The notes under the pieces were generated by a model that searched no databases, had not been told where the DNA came from, and saw nothing but the letters and a program-made list of their open reading frames with translations. Shown piece after piece: positions 15,578 to 25,770 of a stretch of 41,866 bases of DNA. The DNA is taken from positions 1 through 41,866 of the forward strand of contig SVGX01000008.1 in NCBI GenBank assembly GCA_015056105.1, given 5' to 3'. Both the position numbers and the translations under genes were made by a program. The DNA is from Clostridiales bacterium (GTDB lineage: Bacteria; Bacillota; Clostridia; Christensenellales; CAG-138). Position 1 is the first letter of the stretch, and the number at the start of each line of letters is the position of its first letter.

Positions 15578-15601
15578 AACGAACGATAGGAGGAAAAGAG
15601 A

Positions 15602-16579
15602 TTGTATCGGTATTTTTTGAAGCGAATACTTCTCATCATTCCGACCATGCTCGGCGTGATCCTTCTGGTGTTTACCATTATGTCGATAACACCGGGAAAT
15701 CCCGGCAGGCAGATCCTCGGCTCCAGTGCGCCGCAGTCTGCTGTGGATGCGCTCAACCATGAGTTCGGCGTAGACCGCCCCTTCTTTGTACGCCTTGGCG
15801 ATTACATGTGGGGCATTATTACCAGGCTTGATTTCGGTGAATCCTGGCGTACCCGCCAGTCGGTTTTCGTTGAGATCACCGCACGATTCCCGACTACGTT
15901 AAAACTATCCATGATGGCGATCATTGGCGAAGTGCTTGTGGGTGTGCCGCTGGGCATTCTGGCGGCAGTCAAACAGTACAGCGTAACGGACTTTGTTTCT
16001 ACGGTCTGCGCGATGATGCTTGGTGCAGTGCCCGGCTTCTGGCTTGGATTGATGCTGATGCTGCTCTTCGGCGTAACGCTGGGATTGCTGCCCACAGCAG
16101 GCCTTACAACACCGGCACATTATATTTTGCCGTTGTTGACAATGGTTCTTCCCGGTGCGAGCGGTCTTCTCAAAATTACCCGTTCCACCATGCTTGAATG
16201 CATCCGTGCGGACTATGTTCGTACCGCTCGTGCAAAGGGCGCGGAAGAAAAGAGCGTTATTCTCAACCATGCGCTGCGCAATGCGCTTCTTCCCATTGTA
16301 ACGGTGTGCGGTATCAACTTTGCACACATGCTTGGCGGCTCCGTTGTTATTGAAAACGTGTTCTCAATTCCCGGCATCGGTTCCATCCTTGTGGAAAGTA
16401 TTACCATGAAGGATATCCCGCAGGTCATGGCGATCACGATCATGTTCTCTTTCACGTTCTGCCTTGTCATGGTGCTTGTTGACATCGTTTATTCCATGCT
16501 TGACCCGCGCGTCAAAGCACAGTATCAGGCTGCCGGCAAACGTACAAAGAAGATTGCGAAAGGGAAGGTGGCAGCATGA
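15602..16579 (+). CDS. Dipeptide/oligopeptide ABC transporter permease (DppB-like)
   Basis: MYRYFLKRILLIIPTMLGVILLVF...; BPD_transp_1; TTG start after AGGAGG. Confidence 0.92.
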   Translation: MYRYFLKRILLIIPTMLGVILLVFTIMSITPGNPGRQILGSSAPQSAVDALNHEFGVDRPFFVRLGDYMWGIITRLDFGESWRTRQSVFVEITARFPTTLKLSMMAIIGEVLVGVPLGILAAVKQYSVTDFVSTVCAMMLGAVPGFWLGLMLMLLFGVTLGLLPTAGLTTPAHYILPLLTMVLPGASGLLKITRSTMLECIRADYVRTARAKGAEEKSVILNHALRNALLPIVTVCGINFAHMLGGSVVIENVFSIPGIGSILVESITMKDIPQVMAITIMFSFTFCLVMVLVDIVYSMLDPRVKAQYQAAGKRTKKIAKGKVAA

Positions 16580-17484
16580 GCAAGACAACTGTTGAAAAGA
16601 AACGCGCCATGCGCAAAAAGTCCAGAATGGCCATGATTTTGCGCCAGTTCCGCAAAAGCCGTACGGCTATGTTCGGCGTAGGCATTCTGTGTGTGTTTAT
16701 TCTCTTTGCGGTCTTTGCCAACGTGATCGCGGACTTTGATGAAAAGGCTATTGCGACCAACCAACAGGCGCGCTTTGTTGCGCCCAGTCTGAATGGGCTG
16801 TTTACCGGTGAGGGCCATATCTTCGGTACTGATGAATACGGCCGCGATATTTTTGCCCGTGTTATTCACGGCGCACGCATCTCGCTTTCCATCGGTATTA
16901 TCGCCACATCCTGTGCAGCGGTGGTCGGCGGCCTTCTTGGAGCGGCAGCCGCATTCTACGGCAAAAAGTGGGACTTCATCATCATGCGCATCATGGATAT
17001 CATCTCCAGTGTGCCGTCCATCCTGCTGGCAATGGCCGTTGTGGCAGCTCTTGGTGCCAACCTTGCCAACCTTCTGATCGCACTTTCCTTCTCTTCCATT
17101 GCGACCTATGCCCGCCTTGTGCGCAGCGCCGTGGTCACGCTGGTCGGCCAGGAATTCATCGAGGCAGCAAGGGCCTGCGGCTCCAGTGACTTCAGGATCA
17201 TCGTGAAGCATATCATCCCGAACTCCCTGAGTCCGATCATCTGCCAGATGGCCTTCTCTTCCGCCGGTATGATCCTGACGGCTGCTTCCATGAGCTACCT
17301 TGGCCTTGGTATCCAGCCGCCGAACCCGGAATGGGGATCCATGCTTGCTGCGGCAAAGCAGTATATCTGGACCTACCCCTACCTGATCACGATTCCGGGC
17401 ATCTGCATCGTGCTTTCCGCTCTTTCCATCACTCTTATCGGCGATGGTCTGCGTGATGCACTGGATCCCAAACTGAAGGATTGA
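16576..17484 (+). CDS. Dipeptide/oligopeptide ABC transporter permease (DppC-like)
   Basis: FGTDEYGRDIFARVIHGARISLSIG; SYLGLGIQPPNPEWGSML. Confidence 0.92.
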   Translation: MSKTTVEKKRAMRKKSRMAMILRQFRKSRTAMFGVGILCVFILFAVFANVIADFDEKAIATNQQARFVAPSLNGLFTGEGHIFGTDEYGRDIFARVIHGARISLSIGIIATSCAAVVGGLLGAAAAFYGKKWDFIIMRIMDIISSVPSILLAMAVVAALGANLANLLIALSFSSIATYARLVRSAVVTLVGQEFIEAARACGSSDFRIIVKHIIPNSLSPIICQMAFSSAGMILTAASMSYLGLGIQPPNPEWGSMLAAAKQYIWTYPYLITIPGICIVLSALSITLIGDGLRDALDPKLKD

Positions 17485-17494
17485 GGTGACAGAT

Positions 17495-18475
17495 ATGGCA
17501 AAAGAACTGTTAAAAATCGAAAACCTGAACGTTATTTACAAGACCGATATGGAGACCGTTTATGCGGTAAACGGCATCGATCTTTCGATCAACGAGCAGG
17601 AAACTCTCGGTCTTGTCGGTGAGACTGGTGCAGGAAAAACCTCTACAGCTTTGGCGATCCTGCGCCTTCTGCCGGACAGAACGGCGCACGTTACCGACGG
17701 CAAGATCTACTTCGAGGGGCAGGATGTGGCGGAAATGGACGATGCGACCCTGCGTGCAATGCGCGGCGGCAAGATCTCCATGATCTTCCAGGATCCCATG
17801 ACGTCTCTCAATCCGGTCATTACCGTTGGCAGGCAGATCGCAGAAGCGCTCGTGCTGCACAACACCGAAGGTAAGACCAAGGAACAGATCGAAGACAGGG
17901 TAGAGGAGATTCTCGAACTTGTGGGCATCCCCGCTTCCCGTAAAAACGATTATCCGCACCAGTTTTCCGGCGGTATGAAGCAGAGGGTGGTTATTGCGAT
18001 CGCGCTCAGCTGCAACCCGAAGCTGCTCATTGCGGATGAACCTACCACTGCGCTGGATGTAACCATTCAGGCGCAGGTGCTGGCCATGATGAACGAGCTG
18101 AAGGAAAAGCTCAAAACATCCCTGCTGATGATCACCCACGATATGGGCATCATTGCGCAGACCTGTGAAAAGGTTGGCGTTATGTATGCGGGTGAAATCA
18201 TCGAATACGGCAGCGTAGAAGATCTTTTCGAAGGCAAGTATCATCATCCCTATACGGAAGGTCTGTTTAACTCCATCCCCAATATCGAAGAAACGCGCGA
18301 TCGCCTTGAGCAGATCGACGGCCTTATGCCCGATCCCACCAACCTGCCAAAAGGCTGCAAATTCAACCCGCGCTGCAAAAAGTGCATGGAGATCTGCAAA
18401 GAAAAAGAGCCTCCCGTTTATCAGGAAGGACAGCATAGGATCAAGTGCCACCTTTATGGCGGCATGAATCAATGA
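17495..18475 (+). CDS. Dipeptide/oligopeptide ABC transporter ATPase (DppD-like)
   Basis: [11 protein letters not shown] Walker [10 protein letters not shown] signature, [20 protein letters not shown]-terminal oligopeptide/dipeptide domain. Confidence 0.93.
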   Translation: MAKELLKIENLNVIYKTDMETVYAVNGIDLSINEQETLGLVGETGAGKTSTALAILRLLPDRTAHVTDGKIYFEGQDVAEMDDATLRAMRGGKISMIFQDPMTSLNPVITVGRQIAEALVLHNTEGKTKEQIEDRVEEILELVGIPASRKNDYPHQFSGGMKQRVVIAIALSCNPKLLIADEPTTALDVTIQAQVLAMMNELKEKLKTSLLMITHDMGIIAQTCEKVGVMYAGEIIEYGSVEDLFEGKYHHPYTEGLFNSIPNIEETRDRLEQIDGLMPDPTNLPKGCKFNPRCKKCMEICKEKEPPVYQEGQHRIKCHLYGGMNQ

Positions 18476-18488
18476 AAGGAGAGGGAAT

Positions 18489-19445
18489 ATGGCAGAAATA
18501 CCGCTTATTGAAACAATACACCTGAAGAAATATTTCAGCACGCCTGCAGGCCCGCTCCATGCTGTTGACGATGTAAACCTGAAAATCTATCCGGGCAAGA
18601 CACTTGGTGTAGTCGGCGAATCCGGCTGCGGCAAGAGCACACTCGGCCGCGTGATCCTGCGCCTCATCGAAGCGACGGAAGGTCAGGTGCTGTTCAACGG
18701 CGAGAATGTTCTGGAACAGAATAAGCAGCGTATCAAGGAACTGAAAAAGGAGATGCAGATCATTTTCCAGGATCCGTATTCCTCTCTCGATCCGCGTCTG
18801 AGCGTTGCTGAACTCATTGCGGAGCCGCTTCAGGTCACCAAGTCCATTAAGGGCAAAGCCGCCATCAACAAGCGCGTCAGTGAACTGATGGATACAGTTG
18901 GTCTTGCGGAGCGCCTTGCCATCGCTTATCCCCATGAGCTTGACGGCGGACGCCGTCAGCGTATCGGCGTTGCCCGTGCGCTTGCGGTAAATCCCAAGTT
19001 TATTGTTTGCGATGAACCTGTTTCCGCGCTGGATGTTTCCATTCAGGCACAGATTCTGAACCTGCTGATGGATTTGCAGAAGGATATGGGCCTTGCCTAT
19101 ATGTTCATCACTCACGACCTCAGCGTTGTTAAGCATATCTCTCATGATATTGCGGTTATGTATCTCGGTCAGAATGTAGAGCTTGCTCCTTCCGATGAAC
19201 TGTTCCGCAACCCGATGCATCCTTATACCAAGGCTTTGCTTGCCTCTATACCGCTGCCCAAGCTCAATAGCCGCATGTCGCAGCAGGAAGTAATTCACGG
19301 CGAGCTGACAAGCCCCATCAACCCGAAGCCCGGCTGCCGCTTTGCCGCGCGCTGCCCGGAAAGGACGGAGGCCTGCACAAAGGCGAATATTCCCCTCAAG
19401 GAGGTCGCCCCCGGCCATTTCGTATCCTGTGTAAAATACTTATAA
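18489..19445 (+). CDS. Dipeptide/oligopeptide ABC transporter ATPase (DppF-like)
   Basis: GESGCGKST, ELDGGRRQRIGVARAL, VCDEPVSALDVSIQAQ. Confidence 0.93.
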   Translation: MAEIPLIETIHLKKYFSTPAGPLHAVDDVNLKIYPGKTLGVVGESGCGKSTLGRVILRLIEATEGQVLFNGENVLEQNKQRIKELKKEMQIIFQDPYSSLDPRLSVAELIAEPLQVTKSIKGKAAINKRVSELMDTVGLAERLAIAYPHELDGGRRQRIGVARALAVNPKFIVCDEPVSALDVSIQAQILNLLMDLQKDMGLAYMFITHDLSVVKHISHDIAVMYLGQNVELAPSDELFRNPMHPYTKALLASIPLPKLNSRMSQQEVIHGELTSPINPKPGCRFAARCPERTEACTKANIPLKEVAPGHFVSCVKYL

Positions 19446-19457
19446 TGCCTCTCCTCG

Positions 19458-19497
19458 ATGCACCGCAGAGTCATTTTTTTGATCTGCGGTGCATTTT
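19458..19497 (+). terminator. Intrinsic terminator after the dpp operon
   Basis: ATGCACCGCAGA ... TCTGCGGTGCAT TTTATCTTTTTT. Confidence 0.8.
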
Positions 19498-19581
19498 ATC
19501 TTTTTTCTCTTGTAATTATTGGCAATAAGTTGTAGTATAAAGCATTGTTATATATAAAATGCATTGTAAAAGGAAGGTTGC

Positions 19582-20289
19582 ATGAAGTTTACTAAAATAC
19601 AACCCCCCAATATGCTGCAGCAGATCATTACGCAGATCAAATACAATCTGTCTACCGGGGCATTGAAAAAGGGAGACAAGCTCCCGAGCGAAAGGCTTCT
19701 TTGCCAGGAGTTTGGCCTTTCCCGCTCTACAGTCAGAGAAGCGCTCAAGACCCTTGAAGTACTGGGGATTGTGGAATGTCTGCACGGCAGCGGCTATTAT
19801 ATCGCCAACAATATCGGCAGCAGCATGTCGGAACCTCTCGGCATCATGATGATGCTGGAGAACGGTTCTTTTCGGCACACCTATCAGCTTCGCCATGCGC
19901 TTGAGGAAGAAAGCGCAATGCTTGCAGCGGAAAAGGCTGCATACGAAGATATCGTTCTGATGGAACATCTCATTGCCCGTATCCGCCAGGAGAAGGACGA
20001 ACAAATAAAAGCGGCGCTCGATTGGCAATTCCATTTCGCTATCGCAAAGGCCTCGGGAAACCCGCTCCTTTCCACGCTTCTGAACGCCTGCGAATCTCTC
20101 ATCAACGAGCATATCCACGGTGTCCGTGCGCTTATCCTGCAGCAGGGCGACAATGAAGAACGTATCAACAACCAGCACGAAGCGGTCCTTGAGGCGATCA
20201 AGCGCCGCGATGTCCGCGCTGCCGCAAAAGCCGTCAACGACCATATGGAAATGATCGAAGCATCCCTGAAACGTGCGGATATCCGATAA
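19582..20289 (+). CDS. GntR-family regulator, FadR/FCD subfamily
   Basis: GDKLPSERLLCQEFGLSRSTVREALKTLEVLGIVECLHGSGYYI wHTH plus a C-terminal helical FCD-like domain. Confidence 0.93.
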   Translation: MKFTKIQPPNMLQQIITQIKYNLSTGALKKGDKLPSERLLCQEFGLSRSTVREALKTLEVLGIVECLHGSGYYIANNIGSSMSEPLGIMMMLENGSFRHTYQLRHALEEESAMLAAEKAAYEDIVLMEHLIARIRQEKDEQIKAALDWQFHFAIAKASGNPLLSTLLNACESLINEHIHGVRALILQQGDNEERINNQHEAVLEAIKRRDVRAAAKAVNDHMEMIEASLKRADIR

Positions 20290-20321
20290 AACAAGCAGGA
20301 AAAACGATCAAAAGAGGAAAA

Positions 20322-21233
20322 ATGAATGGTCTTTTCAGCAGAAAAAAGGATGTAAACAAGCTTTTTGAAAAAGCGCTGAAATTTTATCAGGCAAATGAAT
20401 TTGAAAAAGCATATGCCATTTGGGAAGAAACGGCGGAGCTTGGCAATATTGTTGCGCAGTTCAATTGCGGTCTGATGTGCTACAAGGGGCAAGGTGTCAG
20501 AAAAGATCTTGCAAAAGCTGTCGCTTTTTGGGAAAAGGCGGCAGCACAAGGGCATGAGACTGCCGAAAAGATGCTGCCGGAGTTAAAAATGAAAAAAGAG
20601 TTCGGCGATGCAAAACTGCTTTACCATTCCGGTCAGTATGAAAAGGCGCTCCCCGGTTTTCTTTCTTTGGCGGAAAGAGGATATGCAGAGGCGCTTCGTT
20701 ATTGTGCTTTTTTGTATAAGGAAGGGCGCGGTACTGAAAAGGATGCGGGAAAGGCATTGGCTTATTATTTGCGCGCTGCCGAAACCGGAGATGAAGATGC
20801 GCTTTTTGCATGCGGAGAACACTATGAAGCAGGAATTGTCTGCGAAAAGGATCTCGACAAGGCGCTGTCCTATTATGCAAAAGCGGCGGAGAAGGATCAG
20901 GTTCCCGCTATGATCCGGCTTGGCAAATACTATTATGCACAAAAAGAATATGAAAAGAGCTATCAGTATTTTAAAAGCGCAGTAGGAGCCGATGAAGAAG
21001 CGGACTTTATGGAAGCCAAAATGCGCTTTTACGGCCTTGGAACGCAATGCGATAAGGAGGAAGCCGTACCGTTTTTGAAATGGATCGCCGAAGAGCGCTC
21101 CAACGCCGAAGCTATGTTTATTCTGAGCCGGTATTGGGCAGAAAAAGGCGATATAAAGCTTTGTCGGGAGTGGCTGCGGCTTGCCACGGAGGAAGGCTGC
21201 GAGGAAGCTGTGAGCGAATACGAAAAAATCTGA
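20322..21233 (+). CDS. Sel1-repeat (TPR-like) protein
   Basis: Repeated A-x-x-x-Y/F-x-K-AA-x-x-G motifs: GLMCYKGQGVRKDLAKAVAFWEKAAAQG, YKEGRGTEKDAGKALAYYLRAAETG. Confidence 0.9.
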   Translation: MNGLFSRKKDVNKLFEKALKFYQANEFEKAYAIWEETAELGNIVAQFNCGLMCYKGQGVRKDLAKAVAFWEKAAAQGHETAEKMLPELKMKKEFGDAKLLYHSGQYEKALPGFLSLAERGYAEALRYCAFLYKEGRGTEKDAGKALAYYLRAAETGDEDALFACGEHYEAGIVCEKDLDKALSYYAKAAEKDQVPAMIRLGKYYYAQKEYEKSYQYFKSAVGADEEADFMEAKMRFYGLGTQCDKEEAVPFLKWIAEERSNAEAMFILSRYWAEKGDIKLCREWLRLATEEGCEEAVSEYEKI

Positions 21234-21589
21234 AAAAAGAATGATCGAAAGCAAAGCGCATTTAAAATGCAATTAAATTGCGAAGCATGAAAGGGGCTGT
21301 ATCCGTGTGGATGCAGCCCATCCCTTATATGCGGAACAGTCCGTAAAACAGGCGGTTTTAATGTGAAAAACTATTTATGGAATGATCCGGTTGCGAAAAA
21401 TGGTGGATTCCTCTATAATGAAAACGTTATCATGTTTGTAAAGCAGGGCTTGAAGCAAAGCCAAGATATGTGCCGATAAAGAGCAGCACCGCATATTTCA
21501 CATAACGACACGGAAAAATATATGCGGTGGCGCCGACAGCAAAGCATGCTGTCCATGGAGCTTGAATCGACAGAAAAGCAGGTTATATT

Positions 21590-24500
21590 ATGATAAATTT
21601 TGAGAGTATCCGGGATACAGCCGTACATGCCATCGCTTCCGGGATCCATCAGTACAAATTCAAGGTCGGCGGCGATTGGGTCACCGATCCTTTTTCAAAC
21701 CGTGCGCAAGGGTCAGAGAATCTGTTCTTTCCAGGCGATCCAAACCGGGATATCGATACCGTTACTGTTCGCGTGCATTACAGGCGGGCAGATCGGGAGT
21801 ACGAAAACTGGAATATCTATGCCTGGAATTCGGAAAAAACCGGACGGTATGATTTTATTGCCTGCGGTGAAGAGGCTGTTTCGGATATCATCCTGCCGGG
21901 TCGTGCCACCCGGGATATCAGCTTCAAGGTGCGAAAAAGCGTGGGCAGCATCCTTTGGGCAAAGGAAGAAGCACAGGTGTCGGTGGATCTTTCGGTAATC
22001 GTTTCCGGTACCGTCGACGTTTATGTGACAGCGCACAGTGCTGCTGCCTGCATTGCGTTTTCCGATGATGTGGTCTATTCAAACAAGATCGCTTCGATCG
22101 GATATGACTACGACCGCAATGCCGTTATCATTGAGACCGCTGCGGAAGTTGCGGACAGTGCTGCGGCATTCGGTATTACAAATACCGCAGATCCGGCGGA
22201 TGATATCGCCATTATCCCTGTTTCTGCTTCCGGCAGGCGGTATACGTTCCGGCTTAGCAAAAATCCGGAACTCAAGTTTCTTTATCGGTACAAGATCCTC
22301 TTCCGTGAACAGGAAAGATTTCAGGATATCTATTATGATATCCGGATCGATTCGGTATACGCTTCCAAAAAGTTTGAAGAAAAATTCACCTATTTGGGCG
22401 ATGATCTCGGGGTATGCCGGCATAAAGAAGCCACCGTGTTCAAGGTATGGGCGCCTACAGCCGAAAAGGTTACCGTTAGGCTGTACCGTTCCGGCGATCC
22501 TGAGGCGGATGATTTGATCGGGACCGCTGCAATGTCCAATGCAAACAGCGGCAATAGAGGCGAATGGAATGCCGTCGTTCCGGGTGATCTTTCCGGCATT
22601 TACTATACCTATGAGGTATCTGTGGGCGGCAAGACCGTGGAGACCATAGATCCCTATGCCCGCAGCGCGGGTGTAAACGGTATGCGCGGAATGATCATCG
22701 ATCTCGCCTCCACCGACCCTGCGGGCTGGGAAGAAGACAATAATCCCAATGCCGTTGCTTCCTATACGGATGCGATCATTTATGAGTTGCATATGCGCGA
22801 TTTTTCTATGGATGAAAGCGCCGGCATCCGGGAAGATTGGCGGGGAAAGTTTCTTGCTTTTACCCAAAGTGAAACCACTTTAAAAGACGGAAAGGCGCCT
22901 GCCTGCCTTGACCATATCAAAAAGCTCGGCGTGACCCACCTGCATCTTTTACCGGTATACGATTATGCATCCGTGGATGAGGGCGGCAGCGATGCTTACA
23001 ACTGGGGCTACGATCCTCTTAACTACAACGTGCCGGAAGGTTCTTATTCTACCGACCCATACAGGGGAGAGGTGCGCGTCAGGGAAATGAAGCAGATGAT
23101 TCGCGCGCTCCATAAAAGCGGCATCAGCGTGGTCATGGATGTGGTATACAACCATGTTTATGATGCGGAGACATTCTGCTTCAACAGGATCGTACCGGGG
23201 TATTTTTCGAGACTCAACTCCAATGCATCCGGCTGCGGCAACGATACCGCTTCCGAGCGGAAGATGGTCAGAAAATACATTGTGGACTCCGTTCTGTATT
23301 GGACAAAGGAATACCATATCGATGGCTTCCGCTTCGATCTTGTGGGCCTGATCGACATTGAGACCATCAACAGGATCGTGGCAGAAGTGCACGCCATCCG
23401 GCCGGATGTGATCTTCTACGGTGAAGGCTGGAATATGGACGGCACCAACAGGGAACCAGGCGCCGAAATGGCAAAACAGGGAAATGCCGCAAAGACACCG
23501 GGCTTTGCTTATTTTTCCGACAGCATGCGAAATCTGCTTGCGGGCAATAACGGAAGATCCCGCGGTTTTGTTTCCGGCGGCGGAAATGAAGGGGATCTTG
23601 CGGCGAATTACATAGCAAATCCCTGGTGGTCGGCGAATCCCGCACAGGTGGTACAGTATGTTTCCTGCCATGACAACTATACGCTGGCGGATAAACTGAT
23701 CCTCTCCACGGGAAAGGAGCGGATCGATGCAGACACTGTGCGGATGAATCGGCTTGCGGCGGCAATATATCTGACCGCGCAGGGCATTCCCTTTATTCAT
23801 GCGGGGGAAGAGTTCCTTCGCGAAAAACGTGATGCAGGAGGCGGACGCTGCGAAAACAGCTACAACGCCCCGGATGATGTCAACCGAATCCGCTGGTATG
23901 ACCTTATGGATCCTGCACGTGCTGCTTTGGCAGACTACTACAGAGGCCTTATCGCTTTTCGAAGAGCGCATCCTGCACTTTCCCTTCCCGGGACGGCGGA
24001 AATACGGGCGGCAGTTTCCAACCGGCATGCTTCAGACCACCTTCTTATATTTTGGATTGACGGAAGCGGCGTAGAAGCTGAAGCCGCCGAAGGCATTTAC
24101 CTTATTTTCAACGCAGGGACGGAGGAAAAAACAGTCTTTCTTCCCGAAGGTAAGTGGGATGTGTATGTGAATGGCACGAAGGCAGGAACAGAAAAAATCA
24201 CAACGGCAGAAGGCGCGGTTAAGGCAGCGGGGATCTCTGCCATGGTGCTCCTGCAGGAAGAAAGCTTTGAAAAGCCGGAAAAGAAATCCGATGTGGCTTT
24301 GCCGGGCAGCTTTAACGGCTGGAACCAAACATCCTTTATGGCACAGGGGGAAAGGGAAAATATCGCTGTCAGAACACTTTTTCTGCCTGCAGGTGAATAT
24401 GAATTTAAAATCAAAACGGGAGACCGATGGCTTGGCAATAGGAGCATCATTAATGATACAACCGGCGGAAGTCCCTGGGAAATGGCTGCGTGTGTGCAGG

Positions 24501-24598
24501 AAAACTGCAGGCTGAAAGCATCGGGCGGCATCTATACCTTCGTCTTTGATGTACAAACGGAACTGCTTACCCTAAGCCATGTTTCGGATAATAGCTGA
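21590..24598 (+). CDS. Type I pullulanase (GH13) with C-terminal glycogen/starch-binding-like module
   Basis: YNWGYDPLNYNVPEGSYSTDP, VVYNHVY, GFRFDLVGLID, YGEGWN, YVSCHDNYTL; C-terminal VALPGSFNGWNQ...GEYEFKIKTGDRW. Confidence 0.93.
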   Translation: MINFESIRDTAVHAIASGIHQYKFKVGGDWVTDPFSNRAQGSENLFFPGDPNRDIDTVTVRVHYRRADREYENWNIYAWNSEKTGRYDFIACGEEAVSDIILPGRATRDISFKVRKSVGSILWAKEEAQVSVDLSVIVSGTVDVYVTAHSAAACIAFSDDVVYSNKIASIGYDYDRNAVIIETAAEVADSAAAFGITNTADPADDIAIIPVSASGRRYTFRLSKNPELKFLYRYKILFREQERFQDIYYDIRIDSVYASKKFEEKFTYLGDDLGVCRHKEATVFKVWAPTAEKVTVRLYRSGDPEADDLIGTAAMSNANSGNRGEWNAVVPGDLSGIYYTYEVSVGGKTVETIDPYARSAGVNGMRGMIIDLASTDPAGWEEDNNPNAVASYTDAIIYELHMRDFSMDESAGIREDWRGKFLAFTQSETTLKDGKAPACLDHIKKLGVTHLHLLPVYDYASVDEGGSDAYNWGYDPLNYNVPEGSYSTDPYRGEVRVREMKQMIRALHKSGISVVMDVVYNHVYDAETFCFNRIVPGYFSRLNSNASGCGNDTASERKMVRKYIVDSVLYWTKEYHIDGFRFDLVGLIDIETINRIVAEVHAIRPDVIFYGEGWNMDGTNREPGAEMAKQGNAAKTPGFAYFSDSMRNLLAGNNGRSRGFVSGGGNEGDLAANYIANPWWSANPAQVVQYVSCHDNYTLADKLILSTGKERIDADTVRMNRLAAAIYLTAQGIPFIHAGEEFLREKRDAGGGRCENSYNAPDDVNRIRWYDLMDPARAALADYYRGLIAFRRAHPALSLPGTAEIRAAVSNRHASDHLLIFWIDGSGVEAEAAEGIYLIFNAGTEEKTVFLPEGKWDVYVNGTKAGTEKITTAEGAVKAAGISAMVLLQEESFEKPEKKSDVALPGSFNGWNQTSFMAQGERENIAVRTLFLPAGEYEFKIKTGDRWLGNRSIINDTTGGSPWEMAACVQENCRLKASGGIYTFVFDVQTELLTLSHVSDNS

Positions 24599-24605
24599 AA
24601 GAGAT

Positions 24606-24635
24606 AAAAGGCTCCCTGCCGGCAGGGAGCCTTTT
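24606..24635. terminator. Bidirectional terminator between converging genes
   Basis: AAAAGGCTCCCTGCC-GGCAGGGAGCCTTTT, perfect inverted repeat. Confidence 0.88.
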
Positions 24636-24644
24636 GATATTGCT

Positions 24645-25649
24645 TTAATTTTCAATCTCTGTGATGGCGGCTTCCGCAAAGCTGTTGTCAACAAGCGATG
24701 CAAAATCGATCCGCTCGCTCAGCTCGCCGGCGCCTTCCATGATATCCTGAAGCCGGGTAAAGGAATCTTCCGTCATGACGGGATCAAGTGCCCAGGAATC
24801 CGTAGCCCGGTAGCTGTTTGCGACAATGGAAAGTGTTTCGATGGAAGAATCCGGAAAGAAAGGCTGCATCGCTTCGGCAATCTCCTGATCTGTAGCGGAC
24901 TGCACCCAAAGCTGTGCCCGGTAAAGTGCCCGCACAAAGGCAGATACGAATTTCGGATCTTCGGCGATGGTCTCCTTTGATGTCATAAAGGTTGTATAAG
25001 GCACTTCGCCGGATTCAAGACCGATATTGGCTACAACATACCCTTTTCCCGCGTTTTCAAATTCCGATGCGGTGGGTTCGAAAAGGGTTACATAATCGCC
25101 GGTGCCGCTTTCAAAGGCGCCGCCCATCAGGTTGAACTGCACGTTGTTGATCACTTCCACATCTTCGCCCGGGGTGAGACCGTGGGCTTTGAGCACATGC
25201 AGCAGCGTCATATACGGCATACCGCCCGGGCGACCGCCGATAACGGATTTTCCGCGAAGGGACTCCCATTCAAAGGCATCTTCCGCTTCACGGCCCACAA
25301 GGAAGGAACCGTCCCGCTTTGTGAGCTGTGCGATGACCATGGGGTGTTCCTCCTTGCCGCCGGAGATAACATAAACGCCCGTCTCGGGTCCCATCAGGGC
25401 AATATCCGCTTCGCCTGCCAGCAGAGCCGTCATGCTTTTATCGCTTCCGCCGCCGGTCACGATCTCGATCTCCATGCCTTCCTCTTCAAAGAAGCCGCGG
25501 GATACCGCAACATAAAGCGGTGCATAGAAAACGGAGCGGGTCACTTCATTGATGGTGACTTGGCGCAGGCTGTTTTCCTTTGCACAGCCGCAGAAAAGGA
25601 ACGCAGTGCAAAGCAGTAGGCACAGCGCAGGGAAAAAGAGCTTTTTCAT
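24645..25649 (-). CDS. NMT1/THI5 or SsuA-like ABC substrate-binding lipoprotein (orphan)
   Basis: Lipobox FLFCGC; VFYAPLYVAVSRGFFEEEGMEIEIVTGGGSDKSMTALLAGEADIALMGPE. Confidence 0.9.
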   Translation of the reverse strand: MKKLFFPALCLLLCTAFLFCGCAKENSLRQVTINEVTRSVFYAPLYVAVSRGFFEEEGMEIEIVTGGGSDKSMTALLAGEADIALMGPETGVYVISGGKEEHPMVIAQLTKRDGSFLVGREAEDAFEWESLRGKSVIGGRPGGMPYMTLLHVLKAHGLTPGEDVEVINNVQFNLMGGAFESGTGDYVTLFEPTASEFENAGKGYVVANIGLESGEVPYTTFMTSKETIAEDPKFVSAFVRALYRAQLWVQSATDQEIAEAMQPFFPDSSIETLSIVANSYRATDSWALDPVMTEDSFTRLQDIMEGAGELSERIDFASLVDNSFAEAAITEIEN

Positions 25650-25728
25650 AGCAACCTCCTGATAAAAATGGCTGCTTCATACTATGCGGCGGCGGAGAAA
25701 AGTGAAACAGGGTTATGAAACCGGGACA

Positions 25729-25759
25729 GAAAAAAGGACGGCAAAAACCGTCCTTCTGC
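25729..25759 (-). terminator. Terminator downstream of the pgsA-like gene
   Basis: Minus strand AAGGACGG-TTTTTG-CCGTCCTTTTTTC. Confidence 0.75.
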
Positions 25760-25770
25760 ATGAAATATCT

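Noticed and set aside
18945-18975. Non-canonical ABC signature LDGGR in the DppF-like ATPase
   Set aside because: To my recollection this variant recurs in DppF/OppF-type ATPases; not treated as novel.
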